A stretch of 64,000 bases of DNA from Paenibacillus taichungensis (GCF_013359905.1 NZ_JABMCC010000101.1:62001-126000); one strand, 5' to 3'. Shown: positions 51,651-60,904, numbered from the stretch's first letter. Notes: generated by a model from the sequence alone, not told the origin. Numbers and translations: made by a program.

Positions 51651-52586
51651 TTATGCTTCTGGATAAAGGTCTGTTGATAAATATCGTTCACCTGTATCCG
51701 GGAATAGAACAACTATACTTTTATTTTTATTCTCTGGCCTTTTGGCAATTTGCACTGCTGCATATGCAGCAGCACCAGACGAAATACCAACTAATAACCC
51801 TTCGGATTTAGCTAAAAAACGTGCTGTTCCAAATGCATCTTCATTGCTTACCTGTACGATCTCATCAACTACAGATCTATTAAAATTGTCGGGAACAAAA
51901 CCGGCACCAATTCCTTGAATGGTATGCACTCCTTTAGTTCCTCCAGAAAGCACCGGGGAATCCAAAGGCTCTACAGCTATAATCTTCACATCTTCTTTTC
52001 TTTGTTTAAGTGCTTCGCCAACTCCAGATATGGTTCCACCTGTACCAACACCACCAATAAAAATATCCACTTTGCCTTCGGTATCTCTCCAAATCTCCTC
52101 TGCGGTTGTTACCTTATGTACTTGTGGATTTGCTGGATTTTTAAACTGTTGAGGTATAAATGAATTAGGGATTGTAGCCGCAATTTCTTCAGCCTTTTTG
52201 ATAGCTCCAGACATTCCTTCTGTGGCAGGTGTAAGAACTAGTTCTGCTCCCAGAGCGATCAACAGCTTCCTACGTTCTACACTGAAACTCTCAGGTAGTG
52301 TTATGATTAATCTGTATCCTAATGCAGCAGCTGCAAAAGCAAGTCCTACACCTGTATTTCCGCTAGTCGGTTCTATGATCACTGAATTTTGGTTAATTAA
52401 CCCCTTCTCTTCAGCAACTTTAATCATTCCATATCCGATTCTATCTTTTACACTACCTGTTGGATTAAAGTATTCCAATTTAGCAATGATCTTCGCCTCG
52501 ACTTGATACTTTCTCGCAAAATTAGAAAGCTCCAATAGCGGTGTATTTCCAATCAGATCTGTGAGATTCTTCGCAATATTAGTCAT
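51651..52586 (-). CDS. cysK: Cysteine synthase (O-acetylserine sulfhydrylase)
   Basis: A 311-residue PLP enzyme that makes cysteine from O-acetylserine and sulfide. The PLP lysine is Lys47 in NPTGSVKDR. The phosphate-binding loop is [24 protein letters not shown] and the C-terminal SSGAAAYAA are typical. The ATG at 52586 follows GGAGGTATGATC. It carries its own upstream palindrome (52610-52626), a likely operator. Confidence 0.95.
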   Translation of the reverse strand: MTNIAKNLTDLIGNTPLLELSNFARKYQVEAKIIAKLEYFNPTGSVKDRIGYGMIKVAEEKGLINQNSVIIEPTSGNTGVGLAFAAAALGYRLIITLPESFSVERRKLLIALGAELVLTPATEGMSGAIKKAEEIAATIPNSFIPQQFKNPANPQVHKVTTAEEIWRDTEGKVDIFIGGVGTGGTISGVGEALKQRKEDVKIIAVEPLDSPVLSGGTKGVHTIQGIGAGFVPDNFNRSVVDEIVQVSNEDAFGTARFLAKSEGLLVGISSGAAAYAAVQIAKRPENKNKSIVVLFPDTGERYLSTDLYPEA

Positions 52587-52609
52587 GATCATACCTCCAA
52601 AATACATTT

Positions 52610-52626
52610 CCAACTAAATTAGTTGG
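52610..52626 (-). promoter_or_regulatory. Perfect 17-bp palindrome upstream of cysK
   Basis: CCAACTAAATTAGTTGG is a perfect 8-1-8 inverted repeat 24 bp before the cysK start, downstream of a TTGTAT-17-TAACTT promoter. It resembles operators of Rrf2-type regulators such as CymR only in general form, so the regulator is an inference. Confidence 0.6.
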
Positions 52627-52757
52627 TTTTAATATCAAGTTATCATGCATGGTAAAATAATACAACTATTGAACTTCTACTTTATAACATAGGAAAGCAA
52701 GAGTTATTAAACTGAGCGTGAAACCTTTGTTATATAATCCCCATCTAAAAATTGAGA

Positions 52758-53234
52758 TCACAAATCCAATACTGTTATGAGCTCATCATGGCACACCTCA
52801 CCATTTTCATGGAATCCAAAGCTCTCATATAGCTTTTTGGCAGCCAAGTTATCAGGACTATATGGAATCCAACAATAACGTGCAGGTCCAGCTGGGAAAG
52901 TTCGAATAAACTCCAATATTTTCTTTAATGCTTCCCGGCCATAGCCCATGCTCTGGTACTGCTTGTCAATCATCAGTCGCAAAATACAATAGCTATTGTC
53001 AGCAATGACAGGAAGATCATAACCCGTGATTCCGTAAGTTATCATTACAAAACATACAGGTTGCTCATCTGCGTAAATTGCAAGTGGGAATGGGGAGCCG
53101 CCATTGGTTGCAAGAACATAACACGATGCTACACTTGATAGGTTTGATGCAACATATTGTCGCTGCTCTTCTGAAACTTCCAAGTTAAATATAGATCGTC
53201 GGTTATCTAGTGTTATTTTTCTGAGCGTAATCAT
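52758..53234 (-). CDS. GNAT acetyltransferase, BltD/spermidine-type
   Basis: A 158-residue GNAT enzyme. It starts MITLRKITLDNRRSIFNL and carries motif A MIDKQYQSMGYGREALKKIL, then IPYSPDNLAAKKLYESFGFHENGE and the acidic C-terminus. The layout matches the spermidine/spermine acetyltransferase BltD/PaiA group, but acceptor specificity is unproven. It is similar in layout to the gene at 55299-55757. The start follows GAGGAGAG. Confidence 0.85.
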   Translation of the reverse strand: MITLRKITLDNRRSIFNLEVSEEQRQYVASNLSSVASCYVLATNGGSPFPLAIYADEQPVCFVMITYGITGYDLPVIADNSYCILRLMIDKQYQSMGYGREALKKILEFIRTFPAGPARYCWIPYSPDNLAAKKLYESFGFHENGEVCHDELITVLDL

Positions 53235-53297
53235 GCAGACTCTCTCCTCACCAAACATTATAGATTTAAGCGGTTTCAAGGTAATACCCAGTTGCTC

Positions 53298-53852
53298 TTA
53301 TTGGAGCTTCTTTCTCATATACAAAGCTATTTCTTCGTTTTGACTATGATTATTTGAATATAGTGATACATCAATTCCTTCAATTTGATAACCACATTGC
53401 TTGTAAAAATGAATGGCTGGAACATTCGTATTCTGGGTTTCTAACGTGATCGCTCTGAAACCTTGTTCCTGGGCAATCTCATTCACTTTATTGATCAACA
53501 GTCTCCCATATCCTTTTCTTATGTATTTTTCATTCACCTGAAGATGCCATATCATCAGCGTATTATTCCAAGTTTGTGGTTCAGAAATGGCGAGCGCTAT
53601 GATTTTCCCATCTATATATATTCCATAAGAAAATCCCAGTTGTATGATTTCTTCATATCGTTCCAAATCATCTGTGCTGTTCAATTCTTCTTTTTCGTAG
53701 ATGTCATCCAAATTTATCAACGTTAAATTCATACTAAAGGAATCTTGTGTCTCTTTTCTGGTAAGCTCATATTTTTGAGTTGATTTATATCCAAAGCTTC
53801 CAAGTTGAAGCCAATCTTCATTGGATAGTTTCTCTATTTTTTTGATCTCCAT
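53298..53852 (-). CDS. GNAT family N-acetyltransferase
   Basis: A 184-residue GNAT enzyme: motif A is HLQVNEKYIRKGYGRLLINKV with R-K-G-Y-G loop; FYKQCGYQIEGIDVSLYSNN is motif B. The acceptor is unknown. The start follows GAGGTG. It lies 63 bp beyond the BltD-type GNAT gene and may be cotranscribed with it. Confidence 0.86.
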   Translation of the reverse strand: MEIKKIEKLSNEDWLQLGSFGYKSTQKYELTRKETQDSFSMNLTLINLDDIYEKEELNSTDDLERYEEIIQLGFSYGIYIDGKIIALAISEPQTWNNTLMIWHLQVNEKYIRKGYGRLLINKVNEIAQEQGFRAITLETQNTNVPAIHFYKQCGYQIEGIDVSLYSNNHSQNEEIALYMRKKLQ

Positions 53853-54008
53853 TACATCACCTCAGAATTAAAATACTTTACGATTTGCTTATAACGTTGT
53901 TTCATTCTTGCTTATATCTCTTCTTTCGACCTTAATTTCCATATTCCTGCATCCCTACTTATTGTTTCCTATCTGCAAAATTAATAATTCTCAAAAGAAA
54001 ATAATAAT

Positions 54009-54037
54009 AATCCCGACAGGACAAACCTGGCGGGATT
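54009..54037 (-). terminator. Terminator of the RimJ/RimL-type GNAT gene
   Basis: AATCCCG.CAGG pairs with CCTG.CGGGATT across a 5-nt loop, and a T-rich ATTATTATT tract follows on the minus strand. It is 29 bp past the stop. Confidence 0.8.
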
Positions 54038-54065
54038 TCGTTTGAATAGATATCGAAATTAGTTG

Positions 54066-54602
54066 TTACGTAGCAACTACATGGTTCATCTCTTCATTTG
54101 CCATAAAGTCAGAACGATTCACATAATACAAATCATAGATTTGTTCCGTATTGTTTATCAACTTATACACTTCGTGGTGAATATCAATGACTAATTTGAC
54201 ATAAGGCAATTTTCCAACCGCTTTCTTGGATCGAATGTTTTGTTTTCGAATTTTAAGAAAGACTGTTTCAATTTCATGTTGAAGAAACAACTCAGCGAAG
54301 AAGGCTTCCTTTGCTCGTTGATTGTAACCTTTTCCGAAATAAGGGGCTCCAATCCATGTTGCAAGAAAACCTGTATTATGTTCCATGTGATATAAATCAA
54401 TGGTTCCGATGGGATGTCCCAGCTCATTAAGGATCGTTCTGGAAATACATGTGTTTTGCTCTTCTTCATCAATCACCTGTTTAGTAGCAAATAAATATTC
54501 CTCATAAGATCGGCACTTATGACGAACGTATGGAAAAACAGCGGGGTCGACCATTAAATCATGCAGTGAGTGGCATTCGTGCAAGTCTCGTTTTTTTAAC
54601 AT
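54066..54602 (-). CDS. GNAT (RimJ/RimL-type) acetyltransferase
   Basis: A 178-residue member of Acetyltransf_3. LGHPIGTIDLYHMEHNTGFLATWIGAPYFGKGYNQRAKEAF contains the motif A pyrophosphate loop (FGKGYN), and RKQNIRSKKAVGKLPYVKL is motif B. It could be ribosomal-protein or small-molecule modifying; the acceptor is unknown. The start follows AGGTGG. Confidence 0.83.
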   Translation of the reverse strand: MLKKRDLHECHSLHDLMVDPAVFPYVRHKCRSYEEYLFATKQVIDEEEQNTCISRTILNELGHPIGTIDLYHMEHNTGFLATWIGAPYFGKGYNQRAKEAFFAELFLQHEIETVFLKIRKQNIRSKKAVGKLPYVKLVIDIHHEVYKLINNTEQIYDLYYVNRSDFMANEEMNHVVAT

Positions 54603-54771
54603 TTAAACGACCACCTAGTCCTTTTAGTTCGCTGAGTCAAACAAACTAAGTATATAAAAGGACGTGTGGAATCTAATGAATTCTATATTGCTTTTATGTA
54701 AAATTCATCATAGAAATGTTTTCCAGATTACTTGACTGAACGTAACGAATATCGTCTGATTTTTGGAATCA

Positions 54772-54800
54772 TTGACCCGTCGAAACAACCTCACTATCAT
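54772..54800 (+). promoter_or_regulatory. Promoter of the four-helix transporter gene
   Basis: TTGACC (54772-54777) and TATCAT (54795-54800) with exactly 17 bp spacing, 108 bp before the ATG. The rest of the 54603-54907 gap shows no gene. Confidence 0.6.
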
Positions 54801-54907
54801 CGGTTTAGCTAGTCCACTCATCTTCGCTAACATCATTTCATGCCCATGGATAAAATTTTTGGTTCGAGGAAACATTAATCATACTACTTATCCTTGGGAG
54901 TGATGTT

Positions 54908-55255
54908 ATGCTGTACCTTATCAGCTTTGTGCTCATGTTTGCTGGCTTAGCCTGTATCAACATTATTTTTTCATATCAAAGCAAGCATATTGACACTCAG
55001 TTCTGGTCCACATTCAAATTCCATCTTTGGATGCTGCCTCTATTTCTCGCCGCTAATCTGAGCGTAGGATACGGTGTCAAGTTTGGAATGAAAGCTGTCA
55101 GCCAACTGGGCTATGTTCTGGTCATTGCCAAATGCATAGAAGTGCTCATCTCCATATGGATGGGATATTGGTTTATGAAGGAAGTACCTTCTTGGAAAAC
55201 GTGGATTGGGCTTGTGGTCATCATTATAGGTGTTGTACTGGTTAAACAGAAGTAG
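54908..55255 (+). CDS. Four-helix SMR/EamA-like membrane protein
   Basis: A 115-residue protein with four hydrophobic helices (LISFVLMFAGLACINIIF; LWMLPLFLAANLSVGYGV; VLVIAKCIEVLISIWMGYW; WIGLVVIIIGVVLV), the size of small multidrug-resistance or half-EamA proteins. It lacks the exact SMR Glu14 motif, so it may be an EamA-type half transporter. It is the only plus-strand gene in the AT-rich cluster. GGGAGTGATGTT precedes the ATG. Confidence 0.75.
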   Translation: MLYLISFVLMFAGLACINIIFSYQSKHIDTQFWSTFKFHLWMLPLFLAANLSVGYGVKFGMKAVSQLGYVLVIAKCIEVLISIWMGYWFMKEVPSWKTWIGLVVIIIGVVLVKQK

Positions 55256-55298
55256 GAGTCTTCCTCCGATATATCATCACTGCACCTCTTTCGTTAAA

Positions 55299-55757
55299 TT
55301 AAAAAACGAATCGATATACAATTTCATCATCATATACGTCACCGGTCTCAGTAAACTTCATTTTTCCATAAAGCTTTCTGGCAACTTCATTATCTTCACA
55401 TACCGTTAAATTCAGACACTTACTATGGACATAGTTCTCTTTTATATAGCTAATTACTGCATCTAGCGTTGCTCTTCCATATCCTTTACCTTGGTAGCTT
55501 ACATCGATCATAAAACCATTTAACCAATAGGACCAAGCTGTTGTTTCATCGACTGTGATCATAACAAAACCCACTAAGGTATCCTCCGTGTTATATATGC
55601 AAAATGGTAGATACTTGTACTCATCCCCATCTGGACGAATGTGCACCTTCGCTAGGGACACGGCTACTGATGGAACATAATGATTTTGATTGGCTTGAAC
55701 TTGTAAGTTTAATGCATCTTTCCAATTCTCTCTAGTAGTAGGTATTAATCTGATCAC
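55299..55757 (-). CDS. GNAT acetyltransferase, BltD/spermidine-type
   Basis: A 152-residue GNAT enzyme (IRLIPTTRENWKDALNL; MIDVSYQGKGYGRATLDAVI; DNEVARKLYGKMKFTETGDVYDDEIVYRF) of the BltD/SpeG-like group. The start is GTG. It begins 6 bp after the stop of the upstream unknown gene. Paralogous in layout to the GNAT at 52758 and to the GNAT pseudogene at 59808-59994. Confidence 0.85.
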   Translation of the reverse strand: MIRLIPTTRENWKDALNLQVQANQNHYVPSVAVSLAKVHIRPDGDEYKYLPFCIYNTEDTLVGFVMITVDETTAWSYWLNGFMIDVSYQGKGYGRATLDAVISYIKENYVHSKCLNLTVCEDNEVARKLYGKMKFTETGDVYDDEIVYRFVF

Positions 55758-55763
55758 AATATA

Positions 55764-56228
55764 TCACTCGTTTCGTTTCGTTTTCATATCCGATGGAAGT
55801 TCATTTCCAGTTACATTTTGAACAGGATAATCAAGGCCTGCCCACAGCCTGTTAATGATGTTGTCACTGGTTATTCTACCTTTAAATCCGGTTGAAGTTG
55901 TAAGAGTCCCGCTCTCATACATATATACAAGTCTGGAGCCATCATTCTTATTGAATACAATAGAATAATCTCCATCCAAAGATAATCCTTTGCCCTTCGA
56001 CTTTATTTCACTTAAGTTGGTTAATACGTAGGCGATATCTTTTGTCTCAGTTACATTAATCATTTGGAGATCACCTTCGTTAGAAGGTAAAACAAAATTA
56101 TATATTTCAGCATTAACAACTTCGTCAGGCTTTATTGATATAGTGCTCTTCTCTCTTAATACAGTTAAAGAAACAATGCAAACAACAATAGCAATACTTA
56201 AACCAAGTATTAAATAACGATTTTTCAT
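55764..56228 (-). CDS. Membrane-anchored protein of unknown function
   Basis: A 154-residue protein with an N-terminal hydrophobic segment (YLILGLSIAIVVCIVSLTVL) and a beta-type extracellular domain. No Cys follows the segment at a lipobox position, so it is a signal anchor rather than a lipoprotein. AGAGGTGAAG precedes the ATG. Same operon as the following GNAT gene. Confidence 0.65.
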   Translation of the reverse strand: MKNRYLILGLSIAIVVCIVSLTVLREKSTISIKPDEVVNAEIYNFVLPSNEGDLQMINVTETKDIAYVLTNLSEIKSKGKGLSLDGDYSIVFNKNDGSRLVYMYESGTLTTSTGFKGRITSDNIINRLWAGLDYPVQNVTGNELPSDMKTKRNE

Positions 56229-56309
56229 ACTACTTCACCTCTAACGACCACAGCTTGAAACAAGCTGAATCATCTTCCCCATAATTACTTCTTAACCTAA
56301 AACGTTGAA

Positions 56310-57107
56310 TTAACTCCAGTCACCAAAATGTTTCTCAAGGAACCTTACTTCCTTCTCATAATGAGCCAGATGACCCTCTTCAACCATTTTGATAAAAGCT
56401 GTTTCTCCTGACGCCGCCCGATCAGATAGTGTGGTACACATGAAATGAATTCGAGAAATCACCCATTCCTTCAGATCTGTCGGCACATCCATACCATAAG
56501 CGTTAAAAAATAACGCTATACGTCTTTTCCGCTCAGATGCATGATCCTGTTTATTATATGGAACGACTTCTCTTTCATCTTTACCCGGTGAAAAACCTGC
56601 TAATGGGACAGAGGTATACAAGCTGTAAACGATATCCCATAGACGCGGACCAGGCCCTGCCATGTCAAAATCGATGATTCCTACAGGCAGCCGATCTTTA
56701 AATACAACGTTATACAATGCAAAATCGTTATGGCAGACTATTTCTTCTTTTGAAGCTATCAATGGGCAATTATTCAAAGAAACCGTAGATGTAACAAAAT
56801 CCACTGTAGCATCATGATAGCTTTTTAAAAGTTTCGCTACTTTGTCTAAGATCTCATCAGACCACATATAACTTTCAATCTCAGGATAGTCATTTCCCGA
56901 AACCACACCATCCAGGTAAGAAAGGATTTCTCTGTCCTGCTCATCTACTCCCAAATATCTAGGGGAATGCGCATAGCCCACCGTTTCAAGGTGCTTAAGC
57001 AATTCATATACATACGGATTCGGTATAGCGTCACGCCTAACTGTGCTACCTACTTTTACAACCTTATTCACATTGCCTCCGTTTAGGGCTTCTTCGTACT
57101 CAGGCAA
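56310..57107 (-). CDS. Aminoglycoside-phosphotransferase-family kinase
   Basis: A 265-residue protein of the APH/ChoK kinase superfamily. The Brenner motif HNDFALYN holds catalytic Asp128 and Asn133, and GIIDFDMAGPG gives the metal Asp146. The small-molecule substrate is not known; many chromosomal members do not act on antibiotics. The start is TTG at 57107 after AGGAGGGG. It follows a small membrane protein gene with a 12-bp gap. Confidence 0.82.
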   Translation of the reverse strand: MPEYEEALNGGNVNKVVKVGSTVRRDAIPNPYVYELLKHLETVGYAHSPRYLGVDEQDREILSYLDGVVSGNDYPEIESYMWSDEILDKVAKLLKSYHDATVDFVTSTVSLNNCPLIASKEEIVCHNDFALYNVVFKDRLPVGIIDFDMAGPGPRLWDIVYSLYTSVPLAGFSPGKDEREVVPYNKQDHASERKRRIALFFNAYGMDVPTDLKEWVISRIHFMCTTLSDRAASGETAFIKMVEEGHLAHYEKEVRFLEKHFGDWS

Positions 57108-57119
57108 AATGAACCCCTC

Positions 57120-57398
57120 CTAAGATCGGTTTTGTGTGTACCTATTTGTTTTATCCTTTCTGGGATTCCCAGGGAATCCAGCAATCAATAACACAAATCC
57201 GACGAAAAATAAGAAATATACGAGAAAACCCGTGAAACCATTATCACTTGCTGGGATTATCTCGCGTGTTTTCCCACCTGAAGCGTATCCCGCTTCCACT
57301 ATGGCTGTAGATATTCTCACGGAAATTCTATCTAAGGTTGAAATAAAAATACTGCTAATCATGAGAACCGCACCCAGGATTTTATTTGTATTGTTCAT
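57120..57398 (-). CDS. Small two-helix membrane protein
   Basis: A 92-residue protein with hydrophobic segments at about 7-22 and 54-74 (GFLVYFLFFVGFVLLIAGF) and a basic tail. GGAGGTAGCTC precedes the ATG. It is 12 bp upstream of the phosphotransferase-like gene, so it is cotranscribed. The function is unknown. Confidence 0.65.
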   Translation of the reverse strand: MNNTNKILGAVLMISSIFISTLDRISVRISTAIVEAGYASGGKTREIIPASDNGFTGFLVYFLFFVGFVLLIAGFPGNPRKDKTNRYTQNRS

Positions 57399-57425
57399 GA
57401 GCTACCTCCTAATTCAATCCAGTTT

Positions 57426-58232
57426 TTATCTTTCCGTCCATGCTGTTCGGATATATCCCAACTTCATGCCAACATGCTCCATATTTCGATGGCTTTGAGA
57501 TAAAAAAGAACATTGCCCTACCACCAGATTACATTCCTTATTCAAGGCTTCCGTTATTCTTCTATTCAAAAGCTGTTGATGTACACCCTGATTTCTAAAC
57601 TCAGGTAATGTTGCTGCAAAGGTTAAGGATGCCTTTTGATTTTTAATAAACAGAACACTTACCGCTGCAGGAATGTCATTGACATATGCGATGTAAAATT
57701 TCCAACCTGGACGGTGATAAAGAACCTTATTATTCTGGGCGACATAAGGGATACCATCATCCGACAAACCGGTCCCCCTGCAATGAATGGTCGCGTATAG
57801 CTCGAATTGATCCTCTTCAAGTTCCTGAATTTGGATATGATCTGAGTGATTCTTTTTTTCTTCCGGTTTGATGATCAGAGATGAATGAAATCCCGATGCA
57901 TTCATGCCTAAGTCGGTTAAACGTTTCAAGAAGTTCTGATCCACCACAGATGGAATAACTTCGAACTGAACCTTCCGATCGCGCTGTCTATAAAAATCAA
58001 TGATAGCATCCAGATGTTCCAGATCATTATTCGTTAAACCCTTCACCGTATTGAAAGTGGGCCATGCCATGGTCTTACTGTAGAAACAGATGGCATTTCC
58101 AAATTGCTGAATCTCAATTCCTTCCGGATTGTTGTCCCGACTCTGTATAGCAAGCATGCGATCTGTCATATAATCGATTTCAGAGAGTTCAATTTCTTTA
58201 ATTAAATCTATGGATGGAATCAGTCGATTCAT
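57426..58232 (-). CDS. GNAT acetyltransferase, two-domain type
   Basis: A 268-residue protein with an N-terminal GNAT-like half and a C-terminal GNAT domain. FAATLPEFRNQGVHQQLLNRRI is motif A, with loop FRNQGV. SHRNMEHVGMKLGYIRT near the end resembles the same family. The acceptor is unknown. The ATG follows GGAGGTAAAGAC. Confidence 0.78.
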   Translation of the reverse strand: MNRLIPSIDLIKEIELSEIDYMTDRMLAIQSRDNNPEGIEIQQFGNAICFYSKTMAWPTFNTVKGLTNNDLEHLDAIIDFYRQRDRKVQFEVIPSVVDQNFLKRLTDLGMNASGFHSSLIIKPEEKKNHSDHIQIQELEEDQFELYATIHCRGTGLSDDGIPYVAQNNKVLYHRPGWKFYIAYVNDIPAAVSVLFIKNQKASLTFAATLPEFRNQGVHQQLLNRRITEALNKECNLVVGQCSFLSQSHRNMEHVGMKLGYIRTAWTER

Positions 58233-58278
58233 GTCTTTACCTCCAAATAAAAGTACGGGAACTCCATTTTAATCCCCA

Positions 58279-59163
58279 TCAAAATAATTCATTACATGGC
58301 CTATACTTTACAATGGTAAGATGCTCCCACTCCTTATACAGTTGCTCTTTAGAGAGTATCTTCCACGGGTTGAATATCGTTTGCCCATCTTTATTGAAAT
58401 ATAGTTCTTCTCCCAGATGATATGCTGCATGTTGAATGATCCCATTCTCATCTGTCCATACGACAACGTCCCCTTGATGTAGTTCGTGAGTTAATAACTC
58501 CTCGTATTGATACTGTTTTAATTTCTCAAGAAACGTTTTTTGATGTACCCATTCATAGATAAACCAATCCTGTTTCCCTTTGGAGATTGCAAACAAAACT
58601 GCTGCGAGGCAATTTGCACCTTGGGAACTTGCAAACGAATTGGCATATGGTTTTAGAAAATCAGGTAGCGACTCAGGTGGCTTCTCACATTCCCCTTTAT
58701 CCCACCATTCGTAAACCAATGTCGTAAGTATCTGTTCTTTGCATGATTTGTTCAGCTTTTCCCACATGTAGCGCTGAAGGATAACGTCCCCATCAATCAC
58801 ATAGCTTGCAGGTATTTCCTCCAAATCATGTACAAATGTAACAGGGAAAACAAGCCCTCTTCCACTTTGCACTTGTGCATTTAATAAAAATCGTTTCTTA
58901 TCTTCAGGAATGGTTTCTATCCATTCTTTATGCGCAATGATTACATAATCAACGTTCTTAATATTCCAGTACTCATAACCATTCACATAATTCACTTGCC
59001 TATAAGTGCTGTGGTTATAGAACTCCTCTTTTGGCATTAATAGCACATCGGTAAAGTCAAATTCATAATCAAGATGTTCTTTTGATAGGAAAAACAAATC
59101 TTTTTCCGGTACATAACAATCCATCCACGAAAGTAAAACTTTTTTACCCGGTTTAATTATCAA
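58279..59163 (-). CDS. NlpC/P60-like (papain-fold) protein
   Basis: A 294-residue protein without a signal peptide. C-terminal positions Cys185 (GANCLAAVLF), His245 (IIQHAAYHLGEE) and a following acidic segment resemble the Cys-His order of NlpC/P60 or related papain-fold peptidases, with GDVVVWTDENG between them. The N-terminal 150 residues are unrecognised. Start: TTG at 59163, 8 bp after GGAGG. The assignment is tentative. Confidence 0.6.
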   Translation of the reverse strand: MIIKPGKKVLLSWMDCYVPEKDLFFLSKEHLDYEFDFTDVLLMPKEEFYNHSTYRQVNYVNGYEYWNIKNVDYVIIAHKEWIETIPEDKKRFLLNAQVQSGRGLVFPVTFVHDLEEIPASYVIDGDVILQRYMWEKLNKSCKEQILTTLVYEWWDKGECEKPPESLPDFLKPYANSFASSQGANCLAAVLFAISKGKQDWFIYEWVHQKTFLEKLKQYQYEELLTHELHQGDVVVWTDENGIIQHAAYHLGEELYFNKDGQTIFNPWKILSKEQLYKEWEHLTIVKYRPCNELF

Positions 59164-59192
59164 TATGTATTCCTCCACGTTGGGTTTGAATT

Positions 59193-59747
59193 TTACATTT
59201 CCACTTTACTTCTCACTACTCCGTAGTAAATCAGATCCTCATACCGGTCTTCTTTCTTGACATGATCCATCAGTACTCCTTCTTGTATCATGCCAATCTT
59301 CTGTATAACTTGTCCGGATGCCGGGTTAGAAGCAAAGTGTCGCGCATATACCTTATGATATTTTTTCACATCAAAAGCGAAGTCTAACATGGCTTTAGCT
59401 GCTTCCGTTGCATAACCTTTTCCCCAAAACGGCTGACCTACCCAATAAGACAACTCACCGTTATCGTAACGTTGTTGATTAGATAATGCTATTGCCCCGT
59501 ACAAATCACCTGTCTCCCTATTACAAATAGCAAATTCATAACATTTATCTGCATTAAAATTTTCGTTATGTTGCTCTATCCAAGACACTGCACAATCTAA
59601 TGTATATGGGTAGGGTAATGTGAGTGTATTCTTATAAATGTTGTAGTCATTACATAGTCTGGTAACGGTATCAGCATCTGCTTGCGTAAATAATCTTAAC
59701 AGCAGCCTTTCTGTGGTCATCGTTTTAGTGAGATCGTTGTACACCAT
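59193..59747 (-). CDS. GNAT (RimJ/RimL-type) acetyltransferase
   Basis: A 184-residue Acetyltransf_3 member. MTTERLLLRLFTQADAD is the usual N-terminal strand, GELSYWVGQPFWGKGYATEA is motif A, and FASNPASGQVIQKIGMIQEGV is motif B. ATG 59747 follows AGGCGGGG. The acceptor is unknown. Confidence 0.87.
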   Translation of the reverse strand: MVYNDLTKTMTTERLLLRLFTQADADTVTRLCNDYNIYKNTLTLPYPYTLDCAVSWIEQHNENFNADKCYEFAICNRETGDLYGAIALSNQQRYDNGELSYWVGQPFWGKGYATEAAKAMLDFAFDVKKYHKVYARHFASNPASGQVIQKIGMIQEGVLMDHVKKEDRYEDLIYYGVVRSKVEM

Positions 59748-59807
59748 ACTATCCCCGCCTTTTACATGAAAATGGATCATTGTACCTTCATAATGACCGA
59801 TTTCTAT

Positions 59808-59994
59808 TTATTTCAATTTCATTTTATATATCACTTCACCATCCTGATTTTCCAATTCCTGATTAATAAATCCTATCTTCTCATATAAGGCTCTTGCACG
59901 TGCATTACTTTTTCTAGGGTGTTTCAAGTAAAGATATCGCGATCGCCTCTTCCCAATTCGTTCTATCGATTGGTTCTATAGTAATTGGGTTCAT
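59808..59994 (-). pseudogene. Remnant of a BltD-type GNAT gene
   Basis: The ATG at 59994 starts MNPITIEPIDRTNWEEAIAIS, the GNAT N-terminus. After about 26 codons the frame hits TAG. A second frame continues with YLKHPRKSNARARALYEKIGF and ends DGEVIYKMKLK before TAA at 59808, matching the C-terminus of GNAT proteins. The whole central core, including motif A, is missing, so the gene has an internal deletion and a frame change. It resembles the BltD-type gene at 55299. Confidence 0.82.
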
Positions 59995-60058
59995 TCAAAT
60001 ATCCCTTTCGTTTGCCGAATTATATTCGTTGAAGTAGATTAATGAGTTACTTGAGTCC

Positions 60059-60499
60059 TTATTGTTTAGCTATGATTTCAACTGTATCGATTACGTTATA
60101 TTTTTTAAAATCATTTAAAATAGTTTGTGGTAAATAGTCATATAAATCTGATCGGGTTGCCCACATATACTCGCTATGTTCTTCTGAAAGTATCACTCGG
60201 TCATCTGTCGCTCTGCACAAATATGTCAGTAATACGATCTGTCTATGCGGATCCGTAAAAAAAGTAGTAGCAAATAGTAACTTCTCAACACTCACTTTAA
60301 GCCCAGCTTCTTCTTTCACTTCACGAGCCAAAGCTTCTTCTAATTCTTCTCCAAAATCGATCTTTCCACCAACGGTTTCCCAGCTCCCAGCGGCAACTTC
60401 ATCTGCACCAGAACGTTTTAATATCAATACCCTGCCTTTATTTTCAATGACTCCCTTAACCACAACAACGATGTTGTTTTTCAAAATACCTTCACCCAT
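60059..60499 (-). CDS. Nudix hydrolase
   Basis: A 146-residue Nudix pyrophosphohydrolase. The Nudix box GGKIDFGEELEEALAREVKEEAGL fits GX5EX7REUXEEXGU. The substrate is a nucleotide-linked compound of unknown type. The ATG at 60499 lies 3 bp after the stop of the other Nudix gene; a TTG at 60484 behind GGTGAAGG is an alternative. The two genes form a pair. Confidence 0.88.
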   Translation of the reverse strand: MGEGILKNNIVVVVKGVIENKGRVLILKRSGADEVAAGSWETVGGKIDFGEELEEALAREVKEEAGLKVSVEKLLFATTFFTDPHRQIVLLTYLCRATDDRVILSEEHSEYMWATRSDLYDYLPQTILNDFKKYNVIDTVEIIAKQ

Positions 60500-60502
60500 A
60501 TG

Positions 60503-60904
60503 TTATTCAGAGAACTCAACTAAAATGGGATGATTGCTCTCATCCAATGCTTTGTGAATTCTTTCCTTGAAATTCCCCCAGGTTATCATTTCATTGGCTT
60601 GTTCTAATGTAAAGAAACCAACCTCATCACTTTCAATACTTGTAGTTAGAGTTCCTCCAATCGGTTTCCCAGTGAATATATTGTTACATACTCCCCGCGT
60701 AGTATTCTGATATAGGCCACAAAACTTAATAAGTTCAATATCAATGCCAGTCTCTTCTTTCACCTCTCGAATAGCAGCTTGTGTGATGGTCTCACCTTCT
60801 TCCACACAGCCTTGAGGCATTTCCCAGCCTCTCCGTCCCTTCATAAGTAAGATTTCATCGTTCTCATTAAGGACAATCACACTTGCAGACACAATAAATT
60901 TCAT
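60503..60904 (-). CDS. Nudix hydrolase
   Basis: A 133-residue Nudix protein. The box PQGCVEEGETITQAAIREVKEETGIDIE is complete; MPQG is the AP4A/NUDT-type start of the motif. The substrate is unknown. The ATG follows AAGGAGGAC. It is followed 3 bp later by the second Nudix gene. Confidence 0.88.
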   Translation of the reverse strand: MKFIVSASVIVLNENDEILLMKGRRGWEMPQGCVEEGETITQAAIREVKEETGIDIELIKFCGLYQNTTRGVCNNIFTGKPIGGTLTTSIESDEVGFFTLEQANEMITWGNFKERIHKALDESNHPILVEFSE

